DNA of 64,000 nt from Apostichopus japonicus. Taxonomy: Eukaryota; Echinodermata; Holothuroidea; Aspidochirotida; Stichopodidae. Below, in pieces: positions 50,746 through 60,500 of the stretch. The stretch spans positions 22,180,501 through 22,244,500 of the forward strand of contig NC_092580.1 in assembly GCF_037975245.1 (NCBI RefSeq), read 5' to 3'. The number at the start of each line of letters is the position of its first letter. The stretch's first letter is position 1. The notes under the pieces were generated by a model, which did not search any database, had not been told where the DNA came from, and saw nothing but the letters and a program-made list of their open reading frames with translations. Made by a program: the position numbers and the translations under genes.

Positions 50746-50830
50746 ATGCTTTTAAAGATGGGAAAAGACAGTCTATTCTTGATATCGATAATTGGCATCT
50801 GTTGCTTTTGTTTGACATCCTACACCAAAG
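50746..50830 (+). CDS. Receptor exon 1: signal peptide
   Basis: Starts at ATG 50746 and reads MLLKMGKDSLFLISIIGICC; a second in-frame ATG follows at 50758. It ends ACCAAAG|GTAAGC in phase 1. A basic start and hydrophobic core make this a good signal peptide. Confidence 0.75.
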
Positions 50831-53800
50831 GTAAGCATCAGCAGTGTTTCCTAAACAGGTAACTTGCGAAGGCTCGTCTCCCTCCTTTGTCTTCTCTCAC
50901 TCTACCAAACCCTCACTCCACCAAACCTTCTGTCTACCGAACCCTCACTCTACCAAACCCTCACTCTTCCAAACCCTCACTCTTCCAAACCCTCACGCTA
51001 TACCAAACCCTCGCTCTACCGAACCATCGCTCTACCAAACCCTCACTCTACCAAACCCTCGCTCTACCAAACCCTCGCTTTACTGAACCCTCACTCTACC
51101 AAGCCCTCACTCTATACCTGAACCCTCGCTCTACCGATCCCTCCTACCAATCAGCCCTATTTCCATTTGACCTAGAAATCCTATGTCCGTTTTGTGTACA
51201 GTTTATACGGTTATGTCCCTTGATTTTGATAAATTCAACTATATACGCGGTTGGTACACTGAGATTTTGATCTTCTCAGTGTAGACAAGGACTATCGGGG
51301 CAAAGGCATAATACTCCCCCTCCACCACCCTCGCCCCACCCTTCTCGCACACCAGCATGCTGAACAAATTTGTGATTTTTCGATCTCTCATGAAAAACAA
51401 ATTCTAGCCTATCAATATTATGATCGTTTTCTTCCCTACCCGTCTGACTCAATTCCTTGCATAATTTCGGCAAAGTTTTTAAAGTCTCTCAACGACTCTT
51501 TTTGATGTAGTGATTCTAAAATTAAGCTAAAGTTAAGCTAAATTAAGCTAACTTAAGCTAAAACTAAGCTAAAATTAAGCTAAATTAAGCTAAAATTAAA
51601 GATATGTAAAATGGCTGGAATGCTTACAACTTTACAATAAAAGCTTTATATAGCATTTGGTAAACGGTTTTGGAATTAATGATATTTTGTGGTATTTATT
51701 GCTTTGAGAGAACCTTAATTTCCTTCCCGATGTTAATTGTCACCGCGACAACAGTTGAAGAAGTCACACTCGTCATGAATGATGGTACTGTCACTGTAAA
51801 ATCTAACCCTCCATTCCATCAAGCGATGTTGCTCTTGCTTGAAATGAATCACTTAACATCTATGGAGGATAAAACGATTCGAAACACCGTTTATGTATAG
51901 TTTGTTGTATAGTGTTCTGTACATTATGCATTCTAAGTATTTTATATATCGATATATAGCTCATACCTCGGTATATATGTCTTGCTTTAGCTGAGTCGAC
52001 GGTCCTTCTAACGTCGGAGATAACCAGAGAGACGACAACCCCTCAATGGGCTACCTTTTGGACAACTAGTGAGTATATAAAGTGTAAGTTTAAATACCAT
52101 ATATGTGCACTGAACCCGACACACGTTATAAGCCTACTATATATTGGCCAACCACTACAATTACAAGATGATCAAACCGAAACCTCCGATTGACATTCCA
52201 TATTATAGAGCGTGAAAACTATCGAATCAAATTGAAGACTATACTCTATATATCTTACAAATGTTACGTGATGAGAGGGGGTTGGAGAGGGGGTTACAGC
52301 CCATGCCTGGGGTCAGTCAGTAGTAAATTTACCATCATTTCAATAATATACTTTAGGCTTAGTAAAGACTTGAAAAAGGGGGTCCGGTGACCTGTCTAGC
52401 TACACCCCTGTAAGAACCGTACATATATGATGCCATGGGCCTATTGTCAGTTCAATGTAAGGGGATCAAGTTGTTTGATTTGTGCCCGGCCTTTCTTATT
52501 CTTCTCTTGAAAAGTATCATGAGTAAAGATATCATCACTATGTTTACGACGATAGAAGATTGAAATGGACCGTTCATAATTGCAGCAGACTCCCCCAACC
52601 CCCCCCCCATCCCCTCCCCCAAAAGCAGATCTGAGCGTGAGCATTGACACGACTTACTGCAGACGTATCGGTTGTTTGTTACAGAATATAGTGCTGTGGA
52701 AACAACGGCATCGCCTAGAACATTACCTCTGGAGACCACAGCTGGACCCGTTGAGTCAAGTCAGGATGTTACGGAAGACTATCTGAATCCAGACTTTTAT
52801 ATAGATTTGGTAATTACATCATGGTTGGAGTAGCTTACATACTTTTTTATATTAAGCGAGGGGTATACTTATAGGGTGGTGGTGGGGGGGGGGGGGACGT
52901 ACCGATAACATGATAATTATCGTAATGGAAAGTGCAATTTTGTCAAACGGTACAGCCGGGCTCTGACTTTTTCTACGAAAGCCTCGAAGCTCTCTCTCTG
53001 TAAAAACTACACTATAATATAGAAGATCGTTCATTGATATTCTTTGAACATGTTGTTTGAAAGATGGCCACTCTTAAAGAGAAAAAAAAAATACGGATAA
53101 TTAATTTCAAGATAGGGTTTAAAACAATAGCTAGTCCTCTAAAAGTGTAGACGAAAATAGCCACAATGGAATTGCTTGGTTAGCACAGAGTACCACACGA
53201 GGCATTCAGAACGAGACGCATTAATATATGTCACACTGTAATTCTTACCCGAAAGAGGGTTAGCGCCCTCTATTTAGAAAAGTATCGTCATAAAGTCTGT
53301 AAACATGGCTCTGCAATCGGTTGAAGACACTAAAGTAAATCTTATAATCATATGCATACCATAGTTGGTGATGTTGTTCAAATAACTTCAGTTATCAGAG
53401 TGATACCTATAATTTAATGTACTTACTAGGTCGTGAACCTTCAATACAGGTACCACATCTCCGAATATACTTAAGCATGTACTTTCTTTCCAGATTCTCC
53501 ATTAATGCTCACCCATCCCTCCCTCTCTCTGTCTCTCCCACCTTTCTCTACTTTTATAGATACAGGAAACGGATGCGCCTATTGTGAAACGAACTTTGAA
53601 TGCTGTAAGATGGATTGGCTCATCGCTCTCTGTAGTTGGCCTTGTTGCTTGTGTCCTTACTTTGACACTGATAAAGTGAGTAAATTAACTTCCTTTAATG
53701 AACGAGTACGGTAACGTGCATGGTAGGCCGGCCCCCCTTCCTCCTCGACTTTAATTAGCTGGCTATAATATCAACATAAATTATCCATGTTCAAAGAAGT

Positions 53801-54894
53801 AGATCGACGTTTTGTAAGCACGATAACATATTTTGCACGATGTCGCTTTTGTTCAATATCGGCTACATGCATGTGCACAGGATTTGGATCCATGGATATA
53901 CGTTATAGTGTAAGTAGAAGGCAAAATGTGAGTTCTGGTTATGAGTTAGCAGCTGCTCTGGTCTGCAAGATATGTACCTTTAAAATGTGCTTAGTGTCTG
54001 GAATACTCCTTTAAACGACTAATGCTCCTCATTTCAGTCCTAAATTTTAATGTCAATCCTTTGTTTGATAAATTCTAAAAACTCAACAAAACCTAGTTCC
54101 TTTACTACATATCAACTTAATATCAACATATCCCACCCCTCCCCCTCCCCAGATGGCATTCAACACCATTTGTTCATGCATGCTGAATTTGTACTACTGA
54201 CATGTACAAATGTCATGTCATTACTGTGAGGCCACAAAACTATTTTTTCCCATTGAGGTTTGGCTTGCATCTGAGGAACTGAACTAATGATCTGTGTATT
54301 AGACTACATAGTCCAGTCACTTTACTTGATAAAGGCTCAACTGTTTCAACGGACATTCCTCAAAAAAATAATAGTTAACAAAATACAACCTGGAACGAAA
54401 GCAGTGTTTTTAATTGTCTATTAACATATCAAAAATATTATTGTGCTTAAGTCGTCCTTTAAATTGTCATTATCAGCTGGCAACAGTCCTAATGTTAAAG
54501 ACTAACAGCAAAGAAAGAGTCACTTCGTCATGGTGCAATATTAATCTCCATTGGCTATTCTTAATCCGCATCATTGTACATGTGCTATCACAACTTTCTT
54601 TGTTTTTTCTCTTAATTTCTCAACAGAAGTCTTCGCGTGAAACAACCCACCAAAATCCATGTCAACTTCTGTTTGTGTTTGATCGGTTTCTACGTGTCAT
54701 TTTTGGCGGGAGATTTATCCTCCCCTCATCAAACACACTGCAAAAATACCTCAGCAGCCATACAATACTTCGCTTTATCAACAGTGGGGTGGATGACTGT
54801 TGAGGCAGTTAATATGTATTTCTTATTTGTGAAGTATGAAACGATGAGCATACAATACTTCATTCCCGTGTCGTGTGTGTTGGTCTACGGTAAG

Positions 54895-54982
<88 letters not shown>

Positions 54983-56468
54983 ATTTAATTTTCTTAATCG
55001 CTCCCATGAACAGTTTATAATGTTCATATTCTGACTGCATGCATGTTATAGATTTAAAAGGCCAACGACCATACTGTTTGTATCAATAAAGAGTGGGGAC
55101 TCGGGGCAAGGGGTAGGTGGTATAGATGGGGGTAGGGGTGGGAGCGCTGAGCGAAGTATGAAGTGTACCTTTTGTATTTCTGTAAAAAGGAGGGAAGGAC
55201 AGAACAACGCATACATTGCAAGCGTGCGATCCAGGTCAGGGTGGGTGGGTGGGGGAGGAAGTTGCGTATGAAACTTTTATGGGTTTAGTGGTAAATCCCA
55301 AAGAAATTCGAATTTCACCGGAATGCAATCTCATTGGACAAAAAGAAGCAATGATCCTATTTTTTCAATACCAAAAGAGCATTACATTTAGATATCATGT
55401 TTTCACCTTAAATATTAAAGAAACATAATGGGGGGGGGGGGGGTTGGTTACTGGAAAGAGAGAACACGTTATAATCTAAAGCTGTCTTGTTCTGATCTAC
55501 AGGTTATCCTCTTATACCAGTTCTTATTGCAGTTTGTCTCACCAGCCCAGATAAATATGACTGGTAAGGAAAAGAGAAAACTACTTGCACATGCAGTTAT
55601 ACTTGTTGTCCTAGTGATTGGCACTCTTGTTTATATCAAAAGTGCAAATATCTTTATGAAATATAAACATGAGCTTATGATATCAAATAAAAGTTGCAAC
55701 GCCACTTTCATGACGTTTATCTGGGCGTTTTGTAATTTAACTTTTAAATGAATAATATTGTTATGATTTCTGTAATTGAATTAGAAAATACATTTGCCAT
55801 CTGATTTTCGTTTGTAAGTTTTATCCTTTTCTATTTTTCATCGACATATACCCTTGAGACGGTTACATTTTAATGTCCAAATTCCCTATTTGATGAGGCC
55901 ACGTCTTTTACGCTCATGTTGTTGGCCGAAGGGTATGGGTAAGGGGTGGGAAATAGTCACAAGTTGGGAGATTTACCGACAAAAATCCTCTAAGCTGCAT
56001 CACAACTTTGAATTATTTTGATAAATAATCTCTGTACAATTTACTATCGTTTCCTTTGGTTTCAGCTGTTTCTTACCACCAACCGGAAGTGGCCATTTCT
56101 ACGGTTTTCTGTTCAATTTACTGGTTCTCGTCGGTTTCAACATCACCATTTTCCTCTTGGTCATCCGAAAAGTAGTTTTTAGAAAAATTATGATAACGAG
56201 TGCTGAGCAAAACAGAAAGAAAGAAATCATAGCGAGGATTCGACAGTTTGTTTTATTTTGGGTTCTCCTTGGACCATCATGGATTTTTGGATTTCTTTCT
56301 ATTTTACCGAACAGGGAAATGTTTTTCTCTGAGATCTTATTTTGTATTTGCACTTCGCTTCAAGGGTTCGTTCTATTTCTATTCGTTTGTGTGAGAAATC
56401 CAGAGGTTAAAAAGAAACTATGCGAAAGGCGTCACTCTAACAAAAATGACTCGCATGAGATGGAATAG
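50746..56468 (+). CDS. Adhesion-type seven-helix receptor (class B2), 376 residues
   Basis: Seven exons join in phase (50746-50830, 51991-52068, 52685-52809, 53560-53675, 54627-54889, 55503-55563, 56066-56468) to 1,131 nt. Residues 1-26 are a signal peptide, 30-96 a Ser/Thr-rich stalk. The 7TM domain follows: TM1 109-134 (WIGSSLSVVGLVACVL), TM2 ~146-163, TM3 ~177-202 with MTVEAVNMYFLFV, TM4 ~208-233, TM5 ~253-277, TM6 ~302-325 with LLGPSWIFGF, TM7 ~331-352 with TSLQGFVLFLF. The last two are signature motifs of adhesion GPCRs. Cys173 and Cys243 or 244 can form the conserved TM3-ECL2 bridge. Most relatives have a long N-terminus ending in a GAIN/GPS module; here none is seen. Ligand unknown. 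A possible ATTAAA poly-A signal lies at 56,682. Confidence 0.9.
50895..51140 (+). repeat. 16-bp minisatellite, about 15 copies
   Basis: The unit is close to CTCTACCAAACCCTCA with point variants (ctctaccga, ctcttccaa). Because 16 is not a multiple of 3, all three plus frames are open and each reads the same 16-residue cycle (for example STKPSLYQTLTLPNPH). Confidence 0.92.
51516..51600 (+). repeat. AT-rich tandem repeat, 11-13 bp unit
   Basis: About seven units of 'aattaagctaa' with small length changes. Non-coding, in receptor intron 1. Confidence 0.85.
51991..52068 (+). CDS. Receptor exon 2: Ser/Thr-rich stalk
   Basis: From TTGCTTTAG|CTGAGT to ACAACTA|GTGAGT, 78 nt, phase 1 at both ends. 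It encodes ESTVLLTSEITRETTTPQ, about 40% Ser/Thr, a likely O-glycosylated stalk. Confidence 0.75.
52069..52684 (+). other. Receptor intron 2
   Basis: 616 bp, AT-rich with a poly-C run near 52,600. Nothing coding seen. Confidence 0.75.
52685..52809 (+). CDS. Receptor exon 3: Ser/Thr-rich stalk
   Basis: From TTTGTTACAG|AATATA to AGATTTG|GTAATT, 125 nt, phase 1 to 0. It reads YSAVETTASPRTLPLETTAG and ends DYLNPDFYIDL. The Thr/Pro/Ser content again suggests a mucin-like stalk. Confidence 0.75.
52810..53559 (+). other. Receptor intron 3 (where a GPS exon would be expected)
   Basis: 750 bp. I looked for a GAIN/GPS exon (paired Cys, Trp and a His-Leu-(Ser/Thr) site) and saw none. Contains a poly-G run at 52,884 and a CT-rich tract near 53,520. 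Confidence 0.7.
53560..53675 (+). CDS. Receptor exon 4: TM1
   Basis: From CTTTTATAG|ATACAG to GATAAA|GTGAGT, 116 nt, phase 0 to 2. It encodes IQETDAPIVKRTLNAVRW and then the first helix. No GPS Cys or His-Leu-Thr/Ser cleavage motif precedes the helix. Confidence 0.85.
53676..54626 (+). other. Receptor intron 4
   Basis: 951 bp with no recognisable exon. A plus-strand frame that runs into the next exon in the wrong phase was dismissed. Confidence 0.75.
54627..54889 (+). CDS. Receptor exon 5: TM2 to start of TM4
   Basis: From TTTCTCAACAG|AAGTCT to GTCTACG|GTAAGA, 263 nt, phase 2 to 1. It contains SLRVKQPTKIHVNFCLCLIG (the 'K.R....IH.N.C..L' pattern of class B TM2), ECL1 Cys173 and STVGWMTVEAVNMYFLF for TM3. 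Confidence 0.93.
54890..55502 (+). other. Receptor intron 5, with long (AT)n
   Basis: An uninterrupted TA microsatellite of about 74 bp fills 54,900-54,973, starting 10 bp after the exon 5 donor. G-rich runs lie at 55,236-55,257 and 55,430-55,443. Confidence 0.85.
55503..55563 (+). CDS. Receptor exon 6: TM4 and ECL2
   Basis: 61 nt between TGATCTACAG|GTTATC and GACTG|GTAAGG, phase 1 to 2. It encodes YPLIPVLIAVCLTSPDKYD, the second half of TM4 and ECL2 up to Cys243. Confidence 0.85.
55564..56065 (+). other. Receptor intron 6
   Basis: 502 bp, AT-rich, nothing seen. The open frame from 55,428 continues into it but shows no homology after the donor at 55,564. Confidence 0.75.
56066..56468 (+). 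CDS. Receptor exon 7: TM5-TM7 and tail
   Basis: From TTGGTTTCAG|CTGTTT to the TAG at 56,466. It encodes TM5, a basic third loop (AEQNRKKEIIARIRQ), TM6, TM7 and a short tail NPEVKKKLCERRHSNKNDS ending in HEME. The 'N-x-E-V-(R/K)' start of helix 8 is typical of adhesion GPCRs. Confidence 0.93.
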
Positions 56469-57336
56469 AAAGGAACTTAATCGTTTTAATTACAAGCTAA
56501 CCCCTGCAGACCATTTTAACTGCTCAATGTAATCTACACCCATCCCTTCATGGGATTCGACTTCTACGACCACGACTACGACCTCCCCGACCCCCCCCCC
56601 CCTCCCCCATCTCCAAGTTATAAAACCCTAGATCCACTATTCACAATCGTTATCCTATAAGGTTAAGTATAATTTAAGCTAATTAAACTAATCACGGCGC
56701 ATAATGGGTCGATGGTTAAAGCAGTTGTTAGGAACTATTTCAGCTAGCTTGCTCAATGTATTGCCTGTAAAAACCTATCCTACTACACTATAGTCTACTA
56801 CCCACTTTGTACTATACAAACAGTTACATAATACCTGTTGTATCTCTGCAGTTATTTCAATTTTCCAAAGGTCAGTATACCTATAGTTTGCTATTATTTA
56901 CAGAAGAAGGTTGCTAACGATAACGAACGTTCGTCGTGCATTCCAATGCTTACAGGCATACCAATAGGTTCGCACATTCATCACAAGTTCGTAAGTTGTG
57001 AGCAGGTTTTTCCATCTCACACCTAACTTATAGTAGGTCTAGTTTAGGACCGAGAAGACACACAGTTTGAGAAATCATTATACGGTCAGGTGAACTCGTG
57101 AAACAAGAACTGTTATATACTGCAGGAGCTTAGTACTTTTGCCGGGTGGAAGGACACAATTAAGTCTGGACCACAATTAGGAGTCAAGGGAAGGAAGGCT
57201 GGTGTTTATCATTTTCAATTAGACTAACTCGACGGACAGAACTCTCAACAAGTTATTTTGGAACTGGTTCCTATATATTACTTCAACCAACGGCTTGTAC
57301 AAGAGAGGGGTAAAAAGCAGACTAGTTGCTATAGTT
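56469..57336 (+). other. Spacer between receptor and caveolin
   Basis: Holds the receptor 3'UTR (possible ATTAAA at 56,682-56,687), a poly-C tract at 56,587, and presumably the promoter and 5'UTR of caveolin first exon A. No TATA box could be chosen with confidence. Confidence 0.5.
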
Positions 57337-57537
57337 ATGGCTGACCAAAGAGACGTAGACGTGAAGATAGACGGGAACAGGCAGGCCGACCCACACAAAC
57401 AACAGGCGTCGAGTTCTAAAGGGAAGGCTCAGTCCACCGACAATCAAGAAAGCAAGCCATTAATAGTGCCAGAAGGATTAAGCCTGGACCAAAGAGACCC
57501 CCAGGGATTGCATGATGAAGACCATTCAGATCTAAAG
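57337..57537 (+). CDS. CAV: Caveolin alternative first exon A
   Basis: 67 codons from ATG (MADQRDVDVKIDGNRQADPH) to CTAAAG|GTAAAT. It is hydrophilic with a Gln/Ser/Lys-rich middle, and its last 20 residues carry the caveolin 'RDP' motif. In the transcript it would splice over exon B to 63,398. Confidence 0.85.
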
Positions 57538-60500
57538 GTAAATAAAATACTACAGAAGAGAAAGTTCAGGGCCCGGGGTAAGGTTTTGACAACAGTATAT
57601 TTAGGTTATAGAGAGAAGAGACGTAAGGTCCTTCCCCTGCCCAGCCCTATCCGTCCGCTGGTAAACTTTACAATATTTTAGGGTTATCGTCCTACCCGTA
57701 CGATTTAAGCATTTCTATTTAAAAATATTTGTATTTCATAATCCTTTACAGACCCATAGCTAGGCACGGAAGCGGTGTCGACAGTTATAGTTCATAAGTT
57801 ACAGGACACACATATTGTGCCCCTCCTTAAAAGGTGGTACACGTGTAGGCATATATGAACCCAACAATGTATTGCTATTAAAATTACACGGAAAGTTACG
57901 ACGGTGTACGGTCCGTAACTGAAACCAAATGAGGGACGCTTTACCTGCTTGAAACGTTGTCTTCCTGGCAATACTTAAATCTTGACAAATAAAACAATAC
58001 ACATATGGTTTCAAGGGAGGAGAGGCAGGTCCCGGTGGTCCGTATAGTCATGGAAGGGAAGGAGGAGGAGATGGAAATGATATCACCACTTTGCACCACT
58101 AAGCTCCGTTACCCCAGAAAACATTTCTCAGAATGCGAACCCCTACCTTTACGACCCCTCCACAGGACGGAAATCAGCCAAAATTTGTTCCCCCTCACCC
58201 TCCCCAAAATTCAAATCTGGCAACGGGCCCGATTCATGGAGTTGTTGATATCATAAATGTTATCAAATTTTTACTTCTGCATCCGTAGTGGGTCAAATTA
58301 CTCTGGGTCTTTATGCCTTGACACCCAAAGGTACCGTGGATAACTCCCTCCCCCCCCCCCATTGTATATATTTCACGGTTTCTGTATATTGTCTTGTTTA
58401 AAGATATTCATGAATTCCACAAAACCACTCCCCTTACACCATCCATGGACCGAACAAATATACCAGAACAGAAAAATAACTGTTCTACATATTAGCCTAG
58501 ATTCACAGTGACGATAACAGCTAGAGGTTTCTTGAAACAGTAAATAACAGAATGAGATCAAATAGCTTACCTTTCTTAATAATTAACTTCACTTGTTACT
58601 ATCGTTCAATTAACGCTGTTTGTATTCGTGACACGTCTAATGACAGTAACTGCATGATGACAATTGGCTAAGAAAGCGACAAGATTGAAGAAAATGAGTC
58701 TCGACAAACAATGCAGTTCAAGGTATATACAAAGATGGGACTAAACAACGGCCTCTCCATCTCCTTCTCTTATCTGTTTCTTCTCTGAAAGTTAATCGCT
58801 GCAACTCCTGATGGCGGTCAATGTTAAACTCTAGTTTACCATTAGAATTGAAAATGATCTCTTGCTAGGGTAAACGATGCGGGGGGGGGGTGTGATTATA
58901 GGGGCTATATATGCGTATTCATTGCCCCCCCCCCCGCAACCTTTCTGAGATGAGAACTTGCCGCTGTTCGTTAGTTGATGCTCCTCCCTTCGTAAATTCC
59001 CGCCGCGAACAGGTGGAACAACCCATTGGAAAGAAGCCGTAATGAGTGCGGCTTATTATAAGCGTACGCTTGGTTTCTGCCTTGGACATCAAGCAAATGA
59101 TACAGACTTCGCAGAGTAACAGCAACCTGTACACAAGTATGCCTCGTTGTACGACCTTTAATGGTCAGATCGCGAACAAGCTTCACTGGAGACGAAAGCC
59201 CAAACATCATCTTTGGCTATTATGACAGAGATCCTTGTGAAGAACAACTCCCTCAAACAGCTAAGAAAAATATGGCTCCGTTTGAGAGAAGTCTGTCTTA
59301 GATTTTGTAAGTCTGTGATGACACCGTGCCACTAGGATATGAACTTTTGACTTTTTCTTTGTTTTCCTTTACATATTTCAAGCATCCGTCACATGTAGGC
59401 CTACTTAGGCCAATAACGAATGGTCGGGTGTGTGTTTCCTTTTACCCATCTCGCCCGTCGGCCTGCAACGCCTGAACTTTTCCAATGATTTAAGTAACAT
59501 ATTAAGATTGTATCCTATGTTTCGCCTTAACAATTTCAGGTGTGATTTTCTTAATTCTGTTGAAATTTGAGAATGATCGTTTGAAGTCATTATCTATGAT
59601 TATTGCTGTCGTTTTGTTGTTGCTTTTTGGAGAAATGTCTAAACTATAATATCCCTTATTGTTGTTGTATATCATATAGTGTCTAGCAACGTAAGATCTG
59701 GTGATGTCACGTGATACCGTGTATATAGCTTTTCTATTCATTTCATTTCTTTGGCAACCTGTCGTTTGCACAGCTTTCGTATTTGGTCGAATGTATATGC
59801 CGGGTAAAGAAATAACCTTGAAAATCAAGGCAAAAATTATCAAAGATTTACTGTCCTTGATAACAATACAACGCGGTATCACGCATGGCTAATTTTGAAA
59901 GAAGTCGCTATACAAAAAATATTTTCAATTTCATCAATCTGTTGTTAACCAAGCCCTCGTCGACTTGAAAGGGTAGGCTACACACTATAGAACATTTTGT
60001 AGGACTGCCCTATATGCGTTGCACTGCACAGTAGTAGACACGATACAAACCATTTGATCGTCCGACGTTTTAACCCATTAATGCGATAGAGTACCGTATG
60101 TTTTGAACATGGCGGACAATATAGAGACCAAAGTCTATGCGAGCAAAGCCTCGGGAGCTCGTGTTATTTCGTTTTCGACGGTGATAGACGAAGAAAGTCC
60201 AAGACGTGTTGTTGAGCCGGAAGATCAGCAAAAGAGTGGAAAGGGGGCTCCGCCGTCCGGCAGTATCTATGCGACAGTAGGGACCCATCATGCAACACCG
60301 TCTCTGCCACCGCCCAGAACGTTCACTGATATTGATAACACAGACAACTGGGATACACCAAACGATAAAAAGATATCAACACAAGATCGTGATCCGCAAA
60401 ATATCAACGAAGATATCTTAGTGAGTTAAAAAGATCAGACGTTTCGTGATGAACGTATCTTGATACAATTATCATATACGGTAACACGAGTATAACGTGG

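Larger units (their letters stand above)
50831..51990 (+). other. Receptor intron 1
   Basis: 1.16 kb. Holds a 16-bp minisatellite (50,895-51,140) and an 'aagctaaaatta' tandem repeat (51,516-51,600). The overlapping Pro/Thr-rich frames here are the minisatellite read in three frames. A frame at 51,670-51,900 is not recognised. Confidence 0.8.

Noticed and set aside
50844-51270. Three overlapping Pro/Thr-rich plus-strand frames
   Set aside because: All are the 16-bp minisatellite in intron 1 of the receptor.
55428-55751. 107-codon plus-strand frame over receptor exon 6
   Set aside because: It reads exon 6 out of phase; the spliced frame gives TM4 and ECL2.
57295-57336. N-terminal extension of caveolin isoform A starting MYKRGVKS
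   Set aside because: It would start on TTG. The ATG at 57,337 gives Met-Ala-Asp, as in exon B.
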